A DNA stretch of 64,000 bases from Stentor roeselii (Eukaryota; Ciliophora; Heterotrichea; Heterotrichida; Stentoridae): contig RSEH01000084.1 of NCBI GenBank assembly GCA_006503475.1, positions 1 through 64,000 on the forward strand, in the 5' to 3' direction. Every line of letters starts with the position of its first letter. Within the stretch, counting starts at the first letter, position 1. This document shows, piece by piece, positions 31,265-40,885 of this stretch. The translations under genes and the position numbers were made by a program. The notes beneath the pieces are model-generated. The model was not told where the DNA came from. It was given only the letters and a program-made list of their open reading frames with translations, and did not search any database.

Positions 31265-32365
31265 TCAGTAACGCTTTTTTGAAAGGTCTAATATTGGCAG
31301 ATAACTCATCCCTGCGAATGATAGAAGCTTGTTCGCGAAGGAGAAGTCTTTTTTGTCTTTTTGAGCTTTTAGGTCCTTTTGAGGAGTTGATTCTCGTTTG
31401 AAGGCCTGATCAAGTTGACTAACAGCTCTTTCATGTACATCTTTAGTAAGTGAATTTTTTTTCCTATTACTAGGAGCTCTTTTCAATTCCCAATCAAACA
31501 AGTAGTCATACTTATAATTCATCCTAGTCAGTAGTTCCTTAAACCCTTTTTTAAGCCACGCATAATCAGGTCGTTGTTCAAACTTAAGCGTTCTACAATA
31601 GCTAAGATACTGAGCGAATTCACAAGGAAACCCTTCAACCAACTCTTCTAAAGCAATTCCAGCTTTCAAAGCACTGATCTGTTTATACTTCTCAGCTTTT
31701 GTCTTAGCAGGCAATCCGATCCAAGGAAGAGATCCTTTTAACAAATAAACAAACAAATACCCCAAAGACTCCAAATCATCTCTTCTCGACTGTTCAATCC
31801 CTTTATGAGTATTAATCGAAACATACCGCGCAGTGCCCGTCAAAGACTTCCCATCACGAAACTTGATATGTTTTAAAGTGCTCGGGTCTGCAAAGCGCTT
31901 GGAAAGTCCAAAGTCAATGATGTGGACCACATGTGACTTTCTGTGATTTCCAATCACGAAGTTTTCAGGCTTGATGTCCCGATGGATGAAAAGACGACTA
32001 TGGACGTATTCAAGTCGAGATATGCACTGATCTGCAAGCATTAGGACTGTCTTCAACGAAAATTTTGACTTGCAGAGCTTGAGGAGAGACTCGAGATTAG
32101 CACCTAGAAGTTCCATTGACATGTAGTTAAAACCACATTCGTTCCCGTAAGCGAAAACTCGAGGAATCCCGATTCCGCCTTGAAGGTGACGCAAACAACG
32201 GTACTCGTTTTCGAGGTATGGACGGCCTGGACGGTATTTTTCTTGTTTTATTGCCACTGCTTCACCGGATTGGGTGCATTGGCCGTTGAAGATTTCACCG
32301 AATGAACCGTTTCCGATTTTTTCTTGGAGAGTGTATTTGTTTGATAGCACCGAGTTTAATTCCAT
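31265..32365 (-). CDS. Casein kinase 1 family kinase
   Basis: 366 residues. Kinase domain from about 10 to 290: IGNGSFGEIF, AIKQEKY, HRDIKPENFVI, HIIDFGLSKRF, and the CK1-specific LTGTARYVSINTHKGIEQSRRDDLES in place of APE. A ~70-residue Lys-rich tail follows. CK1 enzymes phosphorylate primed or acidic sites in many pathways. The stop is 23 nt from the convergent copine stop. An overlapping Lys-rich frame upstream is treated as spurious. Confidence 0.93.
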   Translation of the reverse strand: MELNSVLSNKYTLQEKIGNGSFGEIFNGQCTQSGEAVAIKQEKYRPGRPYLENEYRCLRHLQGGIGIPRVFAYGNECGFNYMSMELLGANLESLLKLCKSKFSLKTVLMLADQCISRLEYVHSRLFIHRDIKPENFVIGNHRKSHVVHIIDFGLSKRFADPSTLKHIKFRDGKSLTGTARYVSINTHKGIEQSRRDDLESLGYLFVYLLKGSLPWIGLPAKTKAEKYKQISALKAGIALEELVEGFPCEFAQYLSYCRTLKFEQRPDYAWLKKGFKELLTRMNYKYDYLFDWELKRAPSNRKKNSLTKDVHERAVSQLDQAFKRESTPQKDLKAQKDKKDFSFANKLLSFAGMSYLPILDLSKKRY

Positions 32366-32753
32366 TGATTTTAAAGGTTATTATTGCTTTTTTTTTTGAA
32401 TTTTTGATAATTACAGGTGGTCGATATGGAGAAACTTTTGAGGAGGGTTTGGAAAAATTGGACTTTTTTTGGTTTTTATTGAGTTTTATGGGGTTTTTAG
32501 CATTTTTTGTGATTTTTTTAGAGATTTTTTTTGAGGGTTTTAAGATGTTTAACTGATTTTTTACTTTTTTTAAAGATTTCATGATTAAATCGCCTTGCTC
32601 ATGCAATCCTGTTATTTTCATAATCAGAATTTAAGATTAAAGTTTAATTAACTCAGGAATATAAATCTCATAATCCCACCAATAAATCAATGAAACTCCA
32701 AACCAACTCTTCAACCCTGACCAATTATTCCCTCTTCACCCTCCTATCAATAA
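32366..32753. other. Divergent spacer between CK1 and farnesyltransferase genes
   Basis: AT-rich. The minus strand holds a Lys-rich open frame (to 32621) that runs into the CK1 gene in another frame. Its composition (many AAA codons) suggests chance. CAATAATAACC lies just upstream of the CK1 start. Confidence 0.5.
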
Positions 32754-33884
32754 ATGTCTTTAACTCCCTCTCAACTCTGTCAAGAAGAAATGCGTTTAAA
32801 AGTTTCAACTCTATTCTCCCAGCTTTCTCTAGACCTATCTTCAAAAACCTACTCAAATTTCGTTTATTTAAACGATAAAGACCACTGCGAATTCAGTCAA
32901 AACGGTTTAATTCGTTTACCTCGTCAGATGAGTTCTTTATCAAGTGGTCAACCTTGGCTAATGTTTTGGAATTTGAATGTTTTAAACATTTTGAACTACC
33001 CAATCGAAGAAGTTCTGACAAGTCAAATCTTAAAAATGCTTTCTCAATGCAAATGTTTCCGAACAGGAGCCTTCTGCGGAGGTCCTTACCAAGACCCTCA
33101 CCTAGCTCCTACATATGCGACCCTCTGCGCCTTGATCAGTTTAGACCAAGAAGCAGGTTACGACCTGATCGACACGAAAGGAATTTACGATTTCCTCATT
33201 TCCATGAAAAAGACTGACCCATTAGGAGCATTTTCAATGCACAGGTTTGGTGAAAACGACATGCGCTCTGTTTACTGCGCGATTTGTGTGGCAAGCATTC
33301 TTGATATACTTGATGATCGCTTGACTGAAAACGTCGCTGACCACATCGCCAGCTGTCAAAACTTCGATGGAGGCTTCGGCGCGGAGCCTTTCGCGGAGAG
33401 TCATGGAGGATACACTTATTGTGCTGTTGCAAGTCTTGTACTTATGAAGGAAACACATAAAGTCGACTTGCTTAAAGCTCTTGAATGGTGCCTTACAAGG
33501 CAAATGGACTTTGAAGGAGGCTTCAACGGCAGGCCGAATAAAATCGTTGACAGTTGTTATACTTTCTGGATTGGAGCATGTATTAGAATCATTCAAAATG
33601 TTTTAAATGTAAAGAAAGAAATTGTTGATTGTCAAAGGGTACAGGCTTATGTTTTAGTCGCTTGTCAAAGTGTCATGGGATTTTTTGATAAACCAGGAAG
33701 TCGACCGGATTATTATCATACTTGTTATGCACTTTCGGGACTCAGCTTTTTTAAGGAACCGAGATTGTTTCAGGAAAGTGAATTGGAATTGCAGGAAGTT
33801 GATCCACTTGTTAATGCTTTGAAGAAAAATGTGGAAAATGCTAGAAGGTATTTTAGAGAAAAGAAAAAAAATGAGGATAGGTAG
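32754..33884 (+). CDS. Protein farnesyltransferase beta subunit
   Basis: 376 residues, prenyltransferase alpha-alpha toroid. Repeats: FCGGPYQDPHLAPTYA, DMRSVYCAICVASIL, NFDGGFGAEP...HGGYTYCAVASL, DFEGGFNGRPNK. The zinc ligands are in place: Asp and Cys of VDSCYTFW and His of YYHTCYAL. This enzyme adds farnesyl to CaaX proteins with a separate alpha subunit (not in this window). An in-frame TAA lies immediately before the ATG, fixing the start unless a 5' exon exists. Ends in TAG. Confidence 0.92.
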   Translation: MSLTPSQLCQEEMRLKVSTLFSQLSLDLSSKTYSNFVYLNDKDHCEFSQNGLIRLPRQMSSLSSGQPWLMFWNLNVLNILNYPIEEVLTSQILKMLSQCKCFRTGAFCGGPYQDPHLAPTYATLCALISLDQEAGYDLIDTKGIYDFLISMKKTDPLGAFSMHRFGENDMRSVYCAICVASILDILDDRLTENVADHIASCQNFDGGFGAEPFAESHGGYTYCAVASLVLMKETHKVDLLKALEWCLTRQMDFEGGFNGRPNKIVDSCYTFWIGACIRIIQNVLNVKKEIVDCQRVQAYVLVACQSVMGFFDKPGSRPDYYHTCYALSGLSFFKEPRLFQESELELQEVDPLVNALKKNVENARRYFREKKKNEDR

Positions 33885-34222
33885 ATATTTTTAATTGGGA
33901 GTTCTGTGGAAAGAATGGATGGATTGGATTTGAGTGAAGTGTTGAAGAGAGTAATTTTTTATGGTGGCTGGAAGAGGACCTGATTTGATTGAAATAAACG
34001 GAGCTGCTTGCTTAAAATGACTTGTTTTTAAGTATTTAACACCTTTGAGTCATTTTTTAATTTGATGGATCAAAGTCAGTTTTTCGAGATTTTTTAAGAA
34101 ACAGAAAAATATTGATAGTCGAGAAGTAACGGGAAAGGAAATACCTTTGAAAGAATTGAAGTGGAAAACTGCTTAGAAATAAAACAAATTTATGGAAGTA
34201 ATGATATTCAAGTCTTATAAAA
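33885..34222. other. Intergenic, nothing seen
   Basis: Spacer between two plus-strand genes without a supported feature. TCTTATAAAA precedes the next ATG. Confidence 0.55.
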
Positions 34223-35584
34223 ATGTTAAATCTCTACCTAGACCCTGAAGATCTTATCTCTTTGATTGCTGAAGATGAGCAATTAAGCCAAGAACAGCTT
34301 TATTTTCAGACAAATTATTACAAAGGTATCTCGAATCTACATAAAAAACAAGAAAGTTGTTTGGCATTAGCTGCCTTATCAGGATTAACTGGGAATTATA
34401 CTGAAAGCTTTCACTATTTATCATTATTTAAAGATTTTGAATCCCCTCTGCTTAGTTATCTATTTCACTTTCTCTCTGCACTGTTGAAAGAAAAGTTGAA
34501 CCTTTTTGAAGACTCACAAGATCTCATGGTTCAAGCGAATAAATATATTTCATTAATCAAATTAAAAAAACCATTTCTTGTCGAACTTTGCCTGTTCAAC
34601 TCTTATTTCATCAACAGAGACTACAAAAAAGCCCTATCCCTAAAATTAAAATTTCAGGAGTTACCAGAAAATATCAAGCAAGTCTACTTCTTAAAAAAAG
34701 CCTATTGTTCCGAAGTGCTAGGTCTCCATGCAAAATCTTTAAAATTTTACATGAAATCATCAAACATCGAAAGTAATCTAAAGAAAATCTCAAACCTCTG
34801 GGAAAAAGTTCTTCAAAACAAAGCAATTCCAGAAGATTTCGAAAACCTTCTAACCCAAAGCCCAGATCCAAGAGAAAAAAACGACCTAACCCTTTTATTC
34901 TCTCTTTTTTTAATAAAAACAAAAAACTACCCAAAAGCAAAACAACTACTAGAAGATCTAAACCCTTCAGACCTAAGACCAGAAATTTATTCAATTCTTT
35001 CTTGTATTTATTTTAAAACTGATCAAATAGCTAAATCTTTTGTTTTCACCCTGAAGTACATCAAGCTTCGTCCGAAACACGCTGATGGTTGGGTCAACTT
35101 GTCAGTTTTATATCAAAAAACTCAGCAAAACCACAGGTTCAAGTCTCTTGAAAAAGCCAGAAAACTCTTGAAAGACGAGTGGTTTTCTCAAGATTTTTCC
35201 GAATTTAAAGATATGGTCATTTGTGAATTTGATTTAAGTCAATTCGGAAAAGACCCTCATGCTTCTCTTAAGGCACCTGTTAAAGTCATTGAGGAAATAT
35301 TTGAGAATCACTTGAATCGGGTTCAATGTTTTTGTCAGTCAAAGTGTTTGGAAGATGGGAAATTTGAAGACAAGCTTAATTTAAATTTTAAATCGATTGG
35401 GCTTCAGCAAGGGTCTTGTTATTGTAGCTTTATGTTTGAAAATCAGGAAAAAGGCCAAAATTTTCAGGAAATTGAGGATTTGGAGAAAAGGGAGAACAGA
35501 GGTAAAAGTTTTTATAAGTCTGGAACTGAAACGCTTTTTGAAGTTCCTCAGAAAAGAAAGAAAAAGAATAGGAGAGGAATTTAA
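34223..35584 (+). CDS. TPR-like helical repeat protein
   Basis: 453 residues. Repeated paired helices (for example YTESFHYLSLFKDF, YKKALSLKLKFQEL, LHAKSLKFYMKSS, YPKAKQLLEDLNP, QIAKSFVFTLKYIKLRP, HADGWVNLSVLYQK) fit tetratricopeptide-like repeats from about 45 to 330. The C-terminal part has a cysteine cluster (QCFCQSKC, SCYCSF) and a basic end (RKRKKKNRRG). Probably a scaffold; partner unknown. TATAAAA before the ATG supports the start. Confidence 0.8.
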   Translation: MLNLYLDPEDLISLIAEDEQLSQEQLYFQTNYYKGISNLHKKQESCLALAALSGLTGNYTESFHYLSLFKDFESPLLSYLFHFLSALLKEKLNLFEDSQDLMVQANKYISLIKLKKPFLVELCLFNSYFINRDYKKALSLKLKFQELPENIKQVYFLKKAYCSEVLGLHAKSLKFYMKSSNIESNLKKISNLWEKVLQNKAIPEDFENLLTQSPDPREKNDLTLLFSLFLIKTKNYPKAKQLLEDLNPSDLRPEIYSILSCIYFKTDQIAKSFVFTLKYIKLRPKHADGWVNLSVLYQKTQQNHRFKSLEKARKLLKDEWFSQDFSEFKDMVICEFDLSQFGKDPHASLKAPVKVIEEIFENHLNRVQCFCQSKCLEDGKFEDKLNLNFKSIGLQQGSCYCSFMFENQEKGQNFQEIEDLEKRENRGKSFYKSGTETLFEVPQKRKKKNRRGI

Positions 35585-36271
35585 ATTGGATAAATTTTTT
35601 ATTTGTTGGGGATTTGGGGATGTGGCTTTGTTGGGTAAATAATGGAAATGGAGGGAATGGGTTTTAGTCGATAAGTAAATTAAGATTTATTGAATTTTAT
35701 TATATTTCAATTGACTGGACTTTTATATAGGAGATTATTAAATATAGGATGATTAATTTAAACATTTGAATAGCGATGAATAAATAATTATATAAATCAG
35801 TTAGATTCATAATAATTTATTATTCTAATGATTCAATATACTTGAATCAATTATTTATTATAAAATTCTTTTAAAATTCAATTCAATAACAATCTATCGT
35901 TGTTCAATAACGATCATAATCAAAAATTCATTAAGTTTAAAAACGATCAACACTGATTAAACATGAAAAATTCGAACAACTAATCATAAATAATATAATT
36001 CCAGTGATTTCTTATTAAAATTTCCACGACTTTTCAAATTTATAAAATTTACACAATTCCCTCATCAATCTTAAAATTTACAATCAAAATGAATCTCGCT
36101 ACTCAAACTTTCCTCTTCTAAGCATTTTTTACCAATTTTAGGGAAACTTGATATTAAGTCTACCTTTAAACCAATCTTCAAGTTCTCCTCTAAAAATCTA
36201 AACCTCTACCTTAACTTATAATCAAATTTTACTCTTATCAAAACCCTTTAAACCTGATAAGTATTCCAAAA
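35585..36271. other. Intergenic, nothing seen
   Basis: AT-rich spacer of nearly 700 nt with no believable frame, RNA gene or repeat. Confidence 0.55.
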
Positions 36272-36820
36272 ATGAATTGGCTTTCTAACCTTTCCAAGTC
36301 AAGGTCAACTAAAATAGTTTATAGCAAAAAAACTTTAACAGTGAATGGAATCATCAAGTCAGAGACAACTAAACCTCTTATGAACCAGGAAGACCCAGAA
36401 TCTTCTGTGCATCCTGAATATACCTTGAAAGAACAGAAGACTATTTTTGAGTACTTTACTTTAATATCTAAGTCAAAGAGTTTCTGTGATGAAGTGATTG
36501 AAAAGGCGAAAGGAAGCTTCTTGGTATTCTGTCAGCATCCTCATTTCAAGAGGTTCTGGAAAAAAATCAACCAATATTATGACCCTGACTGGCGATACAA
36601 CATCAAAATCATGCGAAAAGAAAGAAAATTCGTTGAAAACATGAAGAATTTACTGAGAAAAATCGTAGATAACCCTTCTGAGTCCTATGATTTCGGGACT
36701 AAACATGTTGAATCTGTATTCTCTCTAGACAGTTCCTTGAAAAAACTTCAAGACTCAGTTTTAGTTTCAACAAAGGCACATAAAGTTCAACTACGGGAGA
36801 ATTTTTATAAGTTTAAATGA
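36272..36820 (+). CDS. Hypothetical protein
   Basis: 182 residues, charged, with a helical central region (about 50-125; FWKKINQYYDPDWRYNIKI). No domain recognised. It ends in TGA at 36818-36820 and overlaps the convergent gene by 8 nt, both stops lying inside the overlap. Confidence 0.7.
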   Translation: MNWLSNLSKSRSTKIVYSKKTLTVNGIIKSETTKPLMNQEDPESSVHPEYTLKEQKTIFEYFTLISKSKSFCDEVIEKAKGSFLVFCQHPHFKRFWKKINQYYDPDWRYNIKIMRKERKFVENMKNLLRKIVDNPSESYDFGTKHVESVFSLDSSLKKLQDSVLVSTKAHKVQLRENFYKFK

Positions 36821-37937
36821 TTTTGAAGCCTTGATTTTTCATTGTTTTTAAGAAATCATCAACGACCGGGGTTTTTGATGCAAGAATTTCTTTTGAATAA
36901 AAATTCAGAAAAAAATTCCAAAGTGGTTCACAAGGAAACTGTTTTTTCTTGCTCAGTCCCCAGAATAGCTTGAAAACTAACCCGAACATATCTTTTTTTA
37001 TGATTTTTTCAGGATTTCTTGCTATGAAGTTTTCTATTTCACATAAAAATTCTTGTCTTGTTGTTTTTTCTTGTAAATAGTCTGGAAAGAAGACCCCATA
37101 CATGTGACATATTCTGCTTAGGTCTTGGACTTCGCATTTTGGAAGATTTTCTAACATTAGTTTTTCAGTTGTGTCTAGTTCTTTCCCATTCCACCTAACC
37201 TTCGCAAGTAATGCAATAAAAAAAGCAACATCATCCGGTTTTAATTCCAGTCTACTTTTAAGATTCATCTGAAACTCCTTCATCTTTTCCATTAAAACAT
37301 TAACCATCAACTGATCAGGTCCTTCTTCTTCAAGTAAAGCTTCAGCAAGTTCCTTCACAGACTGAACACTAAAAAACTCTTTATTCTCAAAAATCCCTTT
37401 TCTAATCACCTCAAAAAGCTGATCACTTCCCTTTTGACAAAGCCTAAAAGCCCAGTAAAACCGAGTGAAACCCTTAGGCCCAAATGAAAACTCTTTAAAA
37501 AAATGCACTAAAAGCGATTCTTCCAGTCTATTCCAGAAATTTTCAGACTCAATTCGAACACGAGCAGTATTCTGAGCAAGTTCCAAGACCTGCAAAGGTT
37601 TCAACTCATTCAACTTCTGCCTTTCAAGGGCATTTCCAAGAGTCTCAAGAATAAAATGACCTCTTTTAACCCTAGTCTTGACTACAGTTGAGCTAAACTC
37701 AACTAAATCACTTAAAGTCATCCTCGGAACAAGTCCATTAAAAAGCTCTAAACTCGTTTCAATCAATTCATCCTTTTCATTCTTAATCCCAAGTGCAGAA
37801 CTTTTCTCATTAATCAAAATCTTCAAGTTTTTTATCAAGTTTTTCGAGTTATTCCTCGTATACAAGCTGCGATTTCCTAGACTTTCAATGACTGGCATCA
37901 AGTCCCGTGAAAATTTTCTCTTGATAAAAAAAAACAT
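36813..37937 (-). CDS. Helical-repeat protein, possibly mitochondrial
   Basis: 374 residues. The N-terminus is basic and lacks acidic residues (FFFIKRKFSRDLMPVI), like a mitochondrial presequence. The rest is a series of paired helices (TLSDLVEFSSTVVK, LKPLQVLELAQNTAR, GFTRFYWAFRLC, LKPDDVAFFIALLAKVRW) that recalls FASTK/RAP-type or other organellar RNA-binding helical-repeat proteins. No RAP domain is seen, so this is inference. It begins 9 nt after the eIF4E stop and its end overlaps the convergent gene by 8 nt. Confidence 0.75.
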   Translation of the reverse strand: MFFFIKRKFSRDLMPVIESLGNRSLYTRNNSKNLIKNLKILINEKSSALGIKNEKDELIETSLELFNGLVPRMTLSDLVEFSSTVVKTRVKRGHFILETLGNALERQKLNELKPLQVLELAQNTARVRIESENFWNRLEESLLVHFFKEFSFGPKGFTRFYWAFRLCQKGSDQLFEVIRKGIFENKEFFSVQSVKELAEALLEEEGPDQLMVNVLMEKMKEFQMNLKSRLELKPDDVAFFIALLAKVRWNGKELDTTEKLMLENLPKCEVQDLSRICHMYGVFFPDYLQEKTTRQEFLCEIENFIARNPEKIIKKDMFGLVFKLFWGLSKKKQFPCEPLWNFFLNFYSKEILASKTPVVDDFLKTMKNQGFKII

Positions 37938-37946
37938 AATAAAAAT

Positions 37947-38468
37947 CTACCCAGATAAATTATTGACTAAAGTCTTACAACTTGCATAACTCGGCTCTGC
38001 AGTCATTTTCACATTAGGAAGAAGATCAGTCAAGTAAGTCTTCAGATTCAATCCAAAGCACTCTTCTTTGAACCACACAGTCACAATGAACTCGCCTTGT
38101 CTGAGCGAAACGCTCAGACCATTGACTGGAGTCTTGAGATGGTCGATGTAAGTGTCGCCCACGAGGCTCATGAGAAGTTCTTTCCACATCTCTTGAACGT
38201 CAGTCTTCGATAATTTAAACTTCCAGATCCCGCCCTTTGAGTTTTCAAGGTCTTCCCATGCAGGCTTTACACCTTTTTTCATGAAGTGGAAACCGCATTT
38301 GTTGTCAAGGGTTTGAAGGGAAGGAAGGTTGTTGAAACATCCCCAGAAATCAGAGACTGTTTTTATTGTACAGACTGTGAAAAGGCCTTTTTCGTAGTCT
38401 TTTGATGAACGGCCTGGAAGTGAATGGTCGTACCAGGCGGTCCACTCGTGTTCTAACAGTAAAGACAT
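37947..38468 (-). CDS. eIF4E-family cap-binding protein, class II (4EHP-like)
   Basis: 173 residues covering the eIF4E core. Landmarks: EWTAWYDH, TVSDFWGCFNNL (Trp for eIF4G/4E-BP binding), VKPAWEDLENSKGG (the second cap-stacking Trp, W71), VTVWFKEE. The first cap-stacking Trp of canonical eIF4E is Tyr here (Y25). The spacing Y25-W42-W71 equals human W56-W73-W102, and Tyr at this place marks class II (4EHP/nCBP), often translational repressors or alternative cap binders. The N-terminal extension is nearly absent. Tight 9-nt gap to the next gene on the strand. Confidence 0.92.
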   Translation of the reverse strand: MSLLLEHEWTAWYDHSLPGRSSKDYEKGLFTVCTIKTVSDFWGCFNNLPSLQTLDNKCGFHFMKKGVKPAWEDLENSKGGIWKFKLSKTDVQEMWKELLMSLVGDTYIDHLKTPVNGLSVSLRQGEFIVTVWFKEECFGLNLKTYLTDLLPNVKMTAEPSYASCKTLVNNLSG

Positions 38469-38570
38469 TTGAATTTATATGAATTTGATGAATAAAGATG
38501 GATGTTAAGGTGTTAAAAGGGTTTTTAGGAAAAATTGAAAGAAATGATGATTTATCTAAGAATGCATTTA

Positions 38571-39377
38571 TTAATAAAATTCAAAGCTAGTCTTCTTATT
38601 TTTTTTTCTACCTTTTTCAATCTGCACCCAGTTATCCTCATCAGTGTTAAACAAGAAATAAAGTAAAGCAAGAAAAGTAACAAAAGTAAGAACAACAAGA
38701 CTTCCAGTATAAACTCTTCCTTTATCAATTTTAATCCGATATCCTTCTTTCTTCTTAATTTCCAATTCTTCCTTCCACCTGTTTAAAGTCATAGGGCTGA
38801 TAGGAATAAGTGGAAGTAAAGGAAACTCTTCAATAGGTTTAAGTCTCATGAACTTATGAGGATGAATATTCTCGATACTTCCTGGAATTGAATAATTTAC
38901 GACGAAATACTTGCGATACTCGAACATGGCGTCTTCATCTTTGACTATCGCAGGGACTAACTCTCCTCGATTTTTGATTGTTTCTAACTTTTGGTCCTTT
39001 TCAGTTCCGTATAAGTCTAAAGCGAAGTTTCCGAATTTCAAGCTGAACTCGTTCATGTAAGTTTGATATGAATCGCCTGGCTTTACTGATATTGACTTTT
39101 CTATCTTTTCAATTGGAGTTTCTTTGTTCGACTTCACTGCCATTTGAAGCTTTTCTAGGATGTGGATCATTGGCTCGATTTTTCCTTGCTTTAAGGACTC
39201 TTGTTGGTAGGTTATTAAAGCTTTTCGCTCGATTTCGACTTTTCGGATCAACTTTTCGTCGGGTAGGGATAGTTTGGAGAGGATGTCAGTGTTGGACATA
39301 TGTCTGAATATTGACCTCGCTCTCATAGAATATAAATGACCAAAAATATGACGATCTGAAAGCCAAACCTCTTTCAT
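38571..39377 (-). CDS. Hypothetical single-pass membrane protein
   Basis: 268 residues. A basic N-terminus (LYSMRARSIFRHM) leads into a charged helical body; one clear membrane segment lies near the C-terminus (about 223-243; GSLVVLTFVTFLALLYFLF), with a short Lys-rich tail. The layout suits a tail-anchored or mitochondrial inner-membrane protein, which I cannot distinguish. No domain recognised. The start lies 53 nt from the divergent CDPK gene. Confidence 0.75.
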   Translation of the reverse strand: MKEVWLSDRHIFGHLYSMRARSIFRHMSNTDILSKLSLPDEKLIRKVEIERKALITYQQESLKQGKIEPMIHILEKLQMAVKSNKETPIEKIEKSISVKPGDSYQTYMNEFSLKFGNFALDLYGTEKDQKLETIKNRGELVPAIVKDEDAMFEYRKYFVVNYSIPGSIENIHPHKFMRLKPIEEFPLLPLIPISPMTLNRWKEELEIKKKEGYRIKIDKGRVYTGSLVVLTFVTFLALLYFLFNTDEDNWVQIEKGRKKNKKTSFEFY

Positions 39378-39430
39378 AAACTCATTTCATAAAAATTCGA
39401 AAGCTTTATCATAATTAAACCCAATATATA

Positions 39431-40879
39431 ATGGGCACCTGCTGCTCAAAACTACCAAAGGCCAAACCATACACTCCACAACGAGCATTAATTACTCGTA
39501 AGACCTTCTCAAAGCATGTTTTTGTAAAACTAGTTCAAGGCAATATAAACGAAAACTACAAAATCATATCAAAACTCGGAAATGGATGTTTCGGAGAAGT
39601 GAAACTAGCCCTTCACAGGCCAAGTGAGACCCAACGTGCAATAAAAGTAATTCCATTAAGCGAAGACGTGAACACCAACATGTTAATGGCTGAAGTGAAC
39701 ATCTTAAAGACTCTAGACCATCCGAACATAGTTCGAATCTTTGAAGTGATCCAAGACTCAAAGTCTTTAAACATCGTGATGGAGTATTGCTCAGGTGGCG
39801 AATTGTTCGACAAAATCAAAGACTCCAACGGCTTCTCTGAGAACCTGGCAGCGAACTACATGCTCGACATCGTCTCCGCAGTTCGTTATTGTCATGAAGC
39901 AAAAATCGTTCACCGTGATTTGAAGCCGGAAAATATCCTTTTCGAGAGCTCTGAACCTGAAGCAAGACTTAAAATCATCGATTTCGGCACTTCTCAATAT
40001 GTGAAAGCGAAAGAAAAAATGAATAAGTTCATAGGCACTACTTATTACATCGCACCTGAAGTCATTGAAAAAAATTATGATGAAAAATGTGATGTTTGGA
40101 GTCTTGGAGTTATTCTTTATATTATGCTTTGTGGAAAACCACCTTTTTATTCTAGGGTGGAAAAAGAAGTTTATGAAAAAATTAAGAAAATTCCAGTTAC
40201 TTTTAAAGGAGGGGTCTGGAGTTCGGTTAGTGATGAGGCTAAGTGCTTGATTCAGAAGATGCTTAGGAAAGACCCTTTGAGTCGGTATTCGATACAAGAA
40301 GTTTATTCTGACCCTTGGATACAAAACAGAGCCCACGGCCGGATCCCTGACAAGCCACTAGCCGAGTCAGCCTTAACCAACTTGTTAAACTTTTCAGCAG
40401 AAAACTACCTACAAAGAATCACAATGAGTTACATCGTCACACAACTTGTAAACAACTCAGAAATCGAAGAACTAAAAAAAATCTTCCAAGAACTCGACCG
40501 AAACGGCGACGGTCGTCTCAGCAAAGACGAGGTTCAAAGCGGGTGTCTTCATTATTTCCATAAAATCGATTTAGACCCTAAAACAATAATTGAAAAGTGC
40601 GACCTTGATGGAAACGGTTACATCGACTATTCCGAATTCCTTGCCGCTGCCCTTAACTGGCAAAAAACTTGCTCTTTGGCGAGACTTCTTCAAGCTTTTA
40701 AGGCTTTTGATCAGGATAATAATGGAAAAATCAGCAAAGATGAACTTGTCGCGATTTTAAAATCTTCTGGAATGAGTAAAGATGAACTTGATGAAATTGT
40801 TGAAATCGCTGATAAGAATAAGGATGGAGAAATCGACTTTGAAGAATTTAGGATTATTATACAGGGTAATAGGATTTGA
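39431..40879 (+). CDS. Calcium-dependent protein kinase (CDPK)
   Basis: 482 residues. The N-terminus MGTCCSK predicts myristoylation and palmitoylation. Kinase domain about 38-300 (LGNGCFGEVKL, AIKVIPL, HRDLKPENILF, DFGTSQY, GTTYYIAPEV). An autoinhibitory junction (about 300-345) leads to four EF-hands with good loops: DRNGDGRLSKDE, DLDGNGYIDYSE, DQDNNGKISKDE, DKNKDGEIDFEE. This is the canonical CDPK layout of plants, ciliates and apicomplexans. Calcium should activate it at membranes. It ends in TGA, 6 nt before the next gene, in the same frame. Confidence 0.96.
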   Translation: MGTCCSKLPKAKPYTPQRALITRKTFSKHVFVKLVQGNINENYKIISKLGNGCFGEVKLALHRPSETQRAIKVIPLSEDVNTNMLMAEVNILKTLDHPNIVRIFEVIQDSKSLNIVMEYCSGGELFDKIKDSNGFSENLAANYMLDIVSAVRYCHEAKIVHRDLKPENILFESSEPEARLKIIDFGTSQYVKAKEKMNKFIGTTYYIAPEVIEKNYDEKCDVWSLGVILYIMLCGKPPFYSRVEKEVYEKIKKIPVTFKGGVWSSVSDEAKCLIQKMLRKDPLSRYSIQEVYSDPWIQNRAHGRIPDKPLAESALTNLLNFSAENYLQRITMSYIVTQLVNNSEIEELKKIFQELDRNGDGRLSKDEVQSGCLHYFHKIDLDPKTIIEKCDLDGNGYIDYSEFLAAALNWQKTCSLARLLQAFKAFDQDNNGKISKDELVAILKSSGMSKDELDEIVEIADKNKDGEIDFEEFRIIIQGNRI

Positions 40880-40885
40880 TTGTAA

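Noticed and set aside
32295-32621. 108-codon Lys-rich frame on the minus strand upstream of and overlapping CK1
   Set aside because: It runs into the CK1 coding region in another frame, is dominated by AAA codons expected in an A-rich leader, and has no domain.
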